From positions 1 to 26,715 of the forward strand of contig JAXGMN010000094.1 of assembly GCA_040768665.1 (NCBI GenBank): DNA of 26,715 nt, read 5' to 3'. Shown one piece after another: positions 24,288-26,715 of this stretch. How positions within the stretch are numbered: position 1 is the stretch's first letter; every line of letters begins with the position of its first letter. The position numbers and the translations under genes are program-made. The notes under the pieces are model-generated. The model saw only the letters and a program-made list of their open reading frames with translations. It had not been told where the DNA came from and did no database searches. Origin of the DNA: JABWBD01 sp040768665 (GTDB lineage Bacteria; Planctomycetota; Planctomycetia; Pirellulales; Thermoguttaceae).

Positions 24288-25925
24288 TCAACCGTGTTCG
24301 TTGGCCCGTCCGTGGCTCGCGGCCCCCGTGCCTCGCCGCGGCAGACGCAAGTGAAACACCGTGCCCCGCCCCACCTCCGAATCCACCTCGATCCGTCCCC
24401 CGTGTCGCTGCACAATGCCGTAGACAACGGCCAGCCCCAGGCCGACGCCGTTTTCCTTCTCCTTGGTCGAAAAGAACGGCTCGAACACCTGCGGCAGCAC
24501 CTGAGGCGGGATCCCCGCGCCGGTATCGCCGATCTCGATATGGACTTCGTCGGCGTCTCCGCGCAGCCGCAACGTCAGCTCGGCCTTGCCGTCTTCAAGT
24601 CCCTGCATCGCCTCCACGGCGTTGACCAGCAGGGCCACCAGCGCCTGCTGCAGTTGACCGGCGTCGGCGACGATTTCGCGATCGTCGCCGAGTAGCTCGC
24701 TCCGCAACCTCACTCCGCGGATCTCGAGGTGGTGGCGAACCAGCATCAGACTGTGTTCCACGATTTCGTTCAGGTTCACCGCCGCCATTTCGGCGCCTCG
24801 GGGCCGCGCGAAAAGCAGCAGATTCTGAACGATCTGGCCGCACCGCTTGCACTCTTTCTCGACCAGACTCAAATAGCGCGTCAGCTCTTGGCGAACCTCG
24901 GCGTCGATCGGCTGCTCGGAGATCTCCCGCCGGACCAGCCTGGCATAGGTGAGCACTCCGCTGATCGGATTGTTCAGCTCGTGGGCGACCGTGGCCGAGA
25001 GCTTGCCGAGCGAGGCCATCTTCTCCATGTGCAGCACCTGCCGCTGCACGCGGCTGAGTTCCTCGGTCTTCTCGGCCACTTTTTCCTCGAGCTGCTGCGA
25101 CCACCCGGTCACCTCGTGGCGGGCGTCACTCAGTTCCTCGGCCATGCGGTTGAAAGCGTTCGCCAGTCGAGCCAACTCATGCCCCCCGCGAACCTCGATG
25201 CGTGTGTCGAGGTCGCCTTCCGCGATCCGCCGCGTTCCCTCGTAGAGTTTCATCACCGGGCGCTGCACGAAGCGCCGGATGAACACCGCCACCACCACGC
25301 CCAGCACGCCGAGCAGGATCAGCGTGGTCCAGAGAAACTGTCTCTGCGAAGCTCGCAGCGTTGCCTCCAGCGGCCCCGTCGACATCTCCAGGTCAAGCAC
25401 GCCCAGCACGCGCCGGTCGGCCGGATGCGCGTGGCACTCGGCCGTGGCGCAGGTTCGCTCGTTCTCGATGACCGACAGATGGCGCAGCACCTCGGGACCG
25501 CCGTCGATCCGCGCCAAACTTCTCCGTTCCAGAACCGCCATGTCCTTGGCTTGCCGCTGCTCGTGGCAGCTCAGGCAGGTTTCGGAATCGGGCCCGATCG
25601 TGCGGCCGATCTCTCGCGCCTGGGCCGACATGACGATCGCGCCTTCCTTGTCGTAGACGCGGATGGCGGCGATCTCCGGACCTTCCGCCAATCGTTCGAT
25701 CGTCGCCTGCACCTCCTCCTTGCGATTCAGAAGCATGCCGTCGTGGGTCGCCCGTTTGATCAGCCGGCTCGAGCGGTCGACATCCGCGCGGACGAATTGA
25801 AGCAGATCTTCCTTGGTCGACCGGAAGCTGACCACCGCATGAACCGCCAGCACGACGCTTAGGGTAAGAAAAAGCGGCGTCAACAGGCGAAAACTCAAGG
25901 ATTGAAAGAACGGCCGGTCGACCAC
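24288..25925 (-). CDS. Sensor histidine kinase with periplasmic c-type heme motifs
   Basis: A 545-residue membrane kinase. The first span (about 12-33) and second span (FLWTTLILLGVLGVVVAVFI) flank a periplasmic sensor domain. That domain holds two heme-attachment motifs: CLSCH (residues 117-121) and CATAECH, a CX4CH (159-165). HAMP follows (VMKLYEGTRRIAEGDLDTRI), then a coiled coil, the H-box SLGKLSATVAHELNNP, and ATPase motifs LLVNAVEAM (N), GDTGAGIPP (G1), FEPFFSTK (F) and GVGLGLAVVYG (G2). The heme domain suggests sensing of redox state, oxygen or NO. GTG 25925 was chosen because CAGGAG precedes it by six bases. It is in an operon with the NtrC-type regulator. Confidence 0.9.
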   Translation of the reverse strand: MVDRPFFQSLSFRLLTPLFLTLSVVLAVHAVVSFRSTKEDLLQFVRADVDRSSRLIKRATHDGMLLNRKEEVQATIERLAEGPEIAAIRVYDKEGAIVMSAQAREIGRTIGPDSETCLSCHEQRQAKDMAVLERRSLARIDGGPEVLRHLSVIENERTCATAECHAHPADRRVLGVLDLEMSTGPLEATLRASQRQFLWTTLILLGVLGVVVAVFIRRFVQRPVMKLYEGTRRIAEGDLDTRIEVRGGHELARLANAFNRMAEELSDARHEVTGWSQQLEEKVAEKTEELSRVQRQVLHMEKMASLGKLSATVAHELNNPISGVLTYARLVRREISEQPIDAEVRQELTRYLSLVEKECKRCGQIVQNLLLFARPRGAEMAAVNLNEIVEHSLMLVRHHLEIRGVRLRSELLGDDREIVADAGQLQQALVALLVNAVEAMQGLEDGKAELTLRLRGDADEVHIEIGDTGAGIPPQVLPQVFEPFFSTKEKENGVGLGLAVVYGIVQRHGGRIEVDSEVGRGTVFHLRLPRRGTGAASHGRANEHG

Positions 25926-26107
25926 AGCTCGCTCCTGTCTCGGCGATAATCCGGAACCTATCCAGTTATAGCACGCCTGCGCTGGAAAATTCAACGCGCG
26001 CAGAAATAATCAGCGATTTCCCTGGTTTTCGCCTCCAGCCGCCGCCGGCGGTTCTTCGACGTAAACATCTATCGCAAAAGGATTTATCCAATGAACTCCA
26101 AACGAAA

Positions 26108-26170
26108 GCCGGTTTGGCCTTCAACGTGCTAGGGTCTACAACGATAAACCGGCAAAGAACTGAAACCCTA
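26108..26170. repeat. Two interleaved inverted repeats, pseudoknot-like order
   Basis: GCCGGTTT (26108-26115) pairs with AAACCGGC (26146-26153), and TAGGGT (26130-26135) pairs with ACCCTA (26165-26170). The order A-B-A'-B' would allow a pseudoknot in RNA of either strand. It may be a regulatory leader, a small RNA or a repeat; chance cannot be excluded for the 6-bp pair. Confidence 0.35.
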
Positions 26171-26219
26171 ACAACCTCGCTCGTTTCGCGAGTGGTGAGA
26201 CATCCACCCGTATGGAGGC

Positions 26220-26308
26220 CGTTTAACCGCAGTGCCCAACGCGCCCCGCGCCGGTGACCCACAGCCGCGCCGCCCCACACGCGGCCCGTTGGGCACTGTG
26301 GTCAAACG
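26220..26308. repeat. Long hairpin repeat with 22-bp arms
   Basis: The arms at 26220-26241 (with core CAGTGCCCAACG) and 26287-26308 pair over 22 bp with two mismatches around a GC-rich loop of 45 bases. There is no coding content. It resembles the other hairpin elements in this window in size but not in sequence. No target duplication is evident. Confidence 0.65.
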
Positions 26309-26388
26309 ATTAATTCGCAACACCTTAGAGCCTTTAGACGGGCGGGTGAAGTACCCCAACCCGGAACGTAGTGGTTGAAGGAGAAGGC

Positions 26389-26715
26389 ATGAACTACTCT
26401 GAAGAGCGGAATCGCGAACGCCGACGAATGGTCCGACTCGCCCCGATCATGATCGCGGGAAACGGACTCCTTTTCCTCTGCCTTGTCATGCTGGGTCTCA
26501 CGGGGCTCAACGGCGGCAGAGGTCTGGGAATTCTCCCGCTCGGTTTGAGTCCCACCCAACAAGTCGTCGAGAGCTATCTCGCTGAACAAGTACCTGCGGA
26601 CTGCTACCGGATCCGGGAGTGGTTTCCGCCTGAGCCTCTCCGCACATCTGCAGATACGGAACTCGCGGATCGAGCGGACCGCGATGCGGACGGCGGCGTC
26701 GCGCAACGCGTGCGG
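26389..26715 (+). CDS. Unrecognised membrane protein, runs off window
   Basis: The open frame starts at an ATG preceded by AAGGAG and continues without a stop to the window edge (109 residues). The first residues are basic and charged (MNYSEERNRERRRMVRLAP). One hydrophobic segment follows (IMIAGNGLLFLCLVMLGLTGL), then a polar, probably extracytoplasmic region with SPTQQVVESYLAEQVP and DCYRIREWFPPEPL. I do not recognise the family. It is transcribed away from the kinase. Confidence 0.65.
   Translation, partial: MNYSEERNRERRRMVRLAPIMIAGNGLLFLCLVMLGLTGLNGGRGLGILPLGLSPTQQVVESYLAEQVPADCYRIREWFPPEPLRTSADTELADRADRDADGGVAQRVR

Larger units (their letters stand above)
25926..26388. other. Intergenic region between kinase and last gene
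   Basis: No gene is supportable in these 463 bases. They hold two inverted-repeat structures listed separately, and must include the divergent promoters for the kinase operon and the last gene. I could not pick out a convincing promoter. Confidence 0.5.

Overview
The window is most likely from a planctomycete (Planctomycetota, Pirellulales-like). This is inferred from the style of the genes (zinc-finger SUI1 protein, ResB plus a long CcsA, HemA-type sequence next to ccs genes) and from the many short hairpin repeats. It is not proven by any rRNA or marker gene here. No tRNA, rRNA or CRISPR array was seen.

Layout. (1) 1-2903, plus strand: a small-gene accessory block with a SUI1/YciH-like gene lacking a visible start, a small membrane protein, a HAD hydrolase, a SAM methyltransferase that has lost its SAM-binding core, and an intact SAM methyltransferase. 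(2) 3003-8838, minus strand: a compact System I cytochrome c maturation operon, ccmE-ccmF-ccmA-ccmB-ccmC-ccmD, ending in a membrane-anchored carboxypeptidase-regulatory-like protein. CcmE carries CxxxY instead of HxxxY, and no ccmG, ccmH or ccmI is present. (3) 9185-14086, plus strand: a tetraheme cytochrome, an 11-heme cytochrome fused to a b-type membrane cytochrome (CbcL-like architecture), and a NapC-anchored 12-heme cytochrome. A strong hairpin lies after it. (4) 14161-17972, minus strand: a 14-heme DmsE/MtrA-like putative lipoprotein followed by an MtrB/PioB-like outer-membrane barrel. (5) 18505-18960: a hemA remnant with a large internal deletion, interrupted at its last codons by a MITE-like hairpin element with a 5-bp target duplication, followed by a second related hairpin. 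(6) 19020-22941, plus strand: a System II pair, ResB/Ccs1 and CcsA. (7) 22913-25925, minus strand: a two-component system with a c-heme-binding sensor kinase and an NtrC-type regulator. (8) 26389-end: the start of an unrecognised membrane protein gene.

Working model (inference): the cytochromes carry 41 c-heme motifs in four proteins. They could form an electron route from the quinone pool (b-type fusion and NapC-like protein), through the periplasm (tetraheme and 12-heme), to a porin-cytochrome conduit across the outer membrane (14-heme plus barrel), as in extracellular electron transfer or its reverse. Two unrelated heme-attachment systems flank this cluster and could supply it. The heme-bearing sensor kinase and its sigma-54-type regulator are good candidates to control it. 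The direction of flow and the terminal electron partner cannot be read from the sequence.
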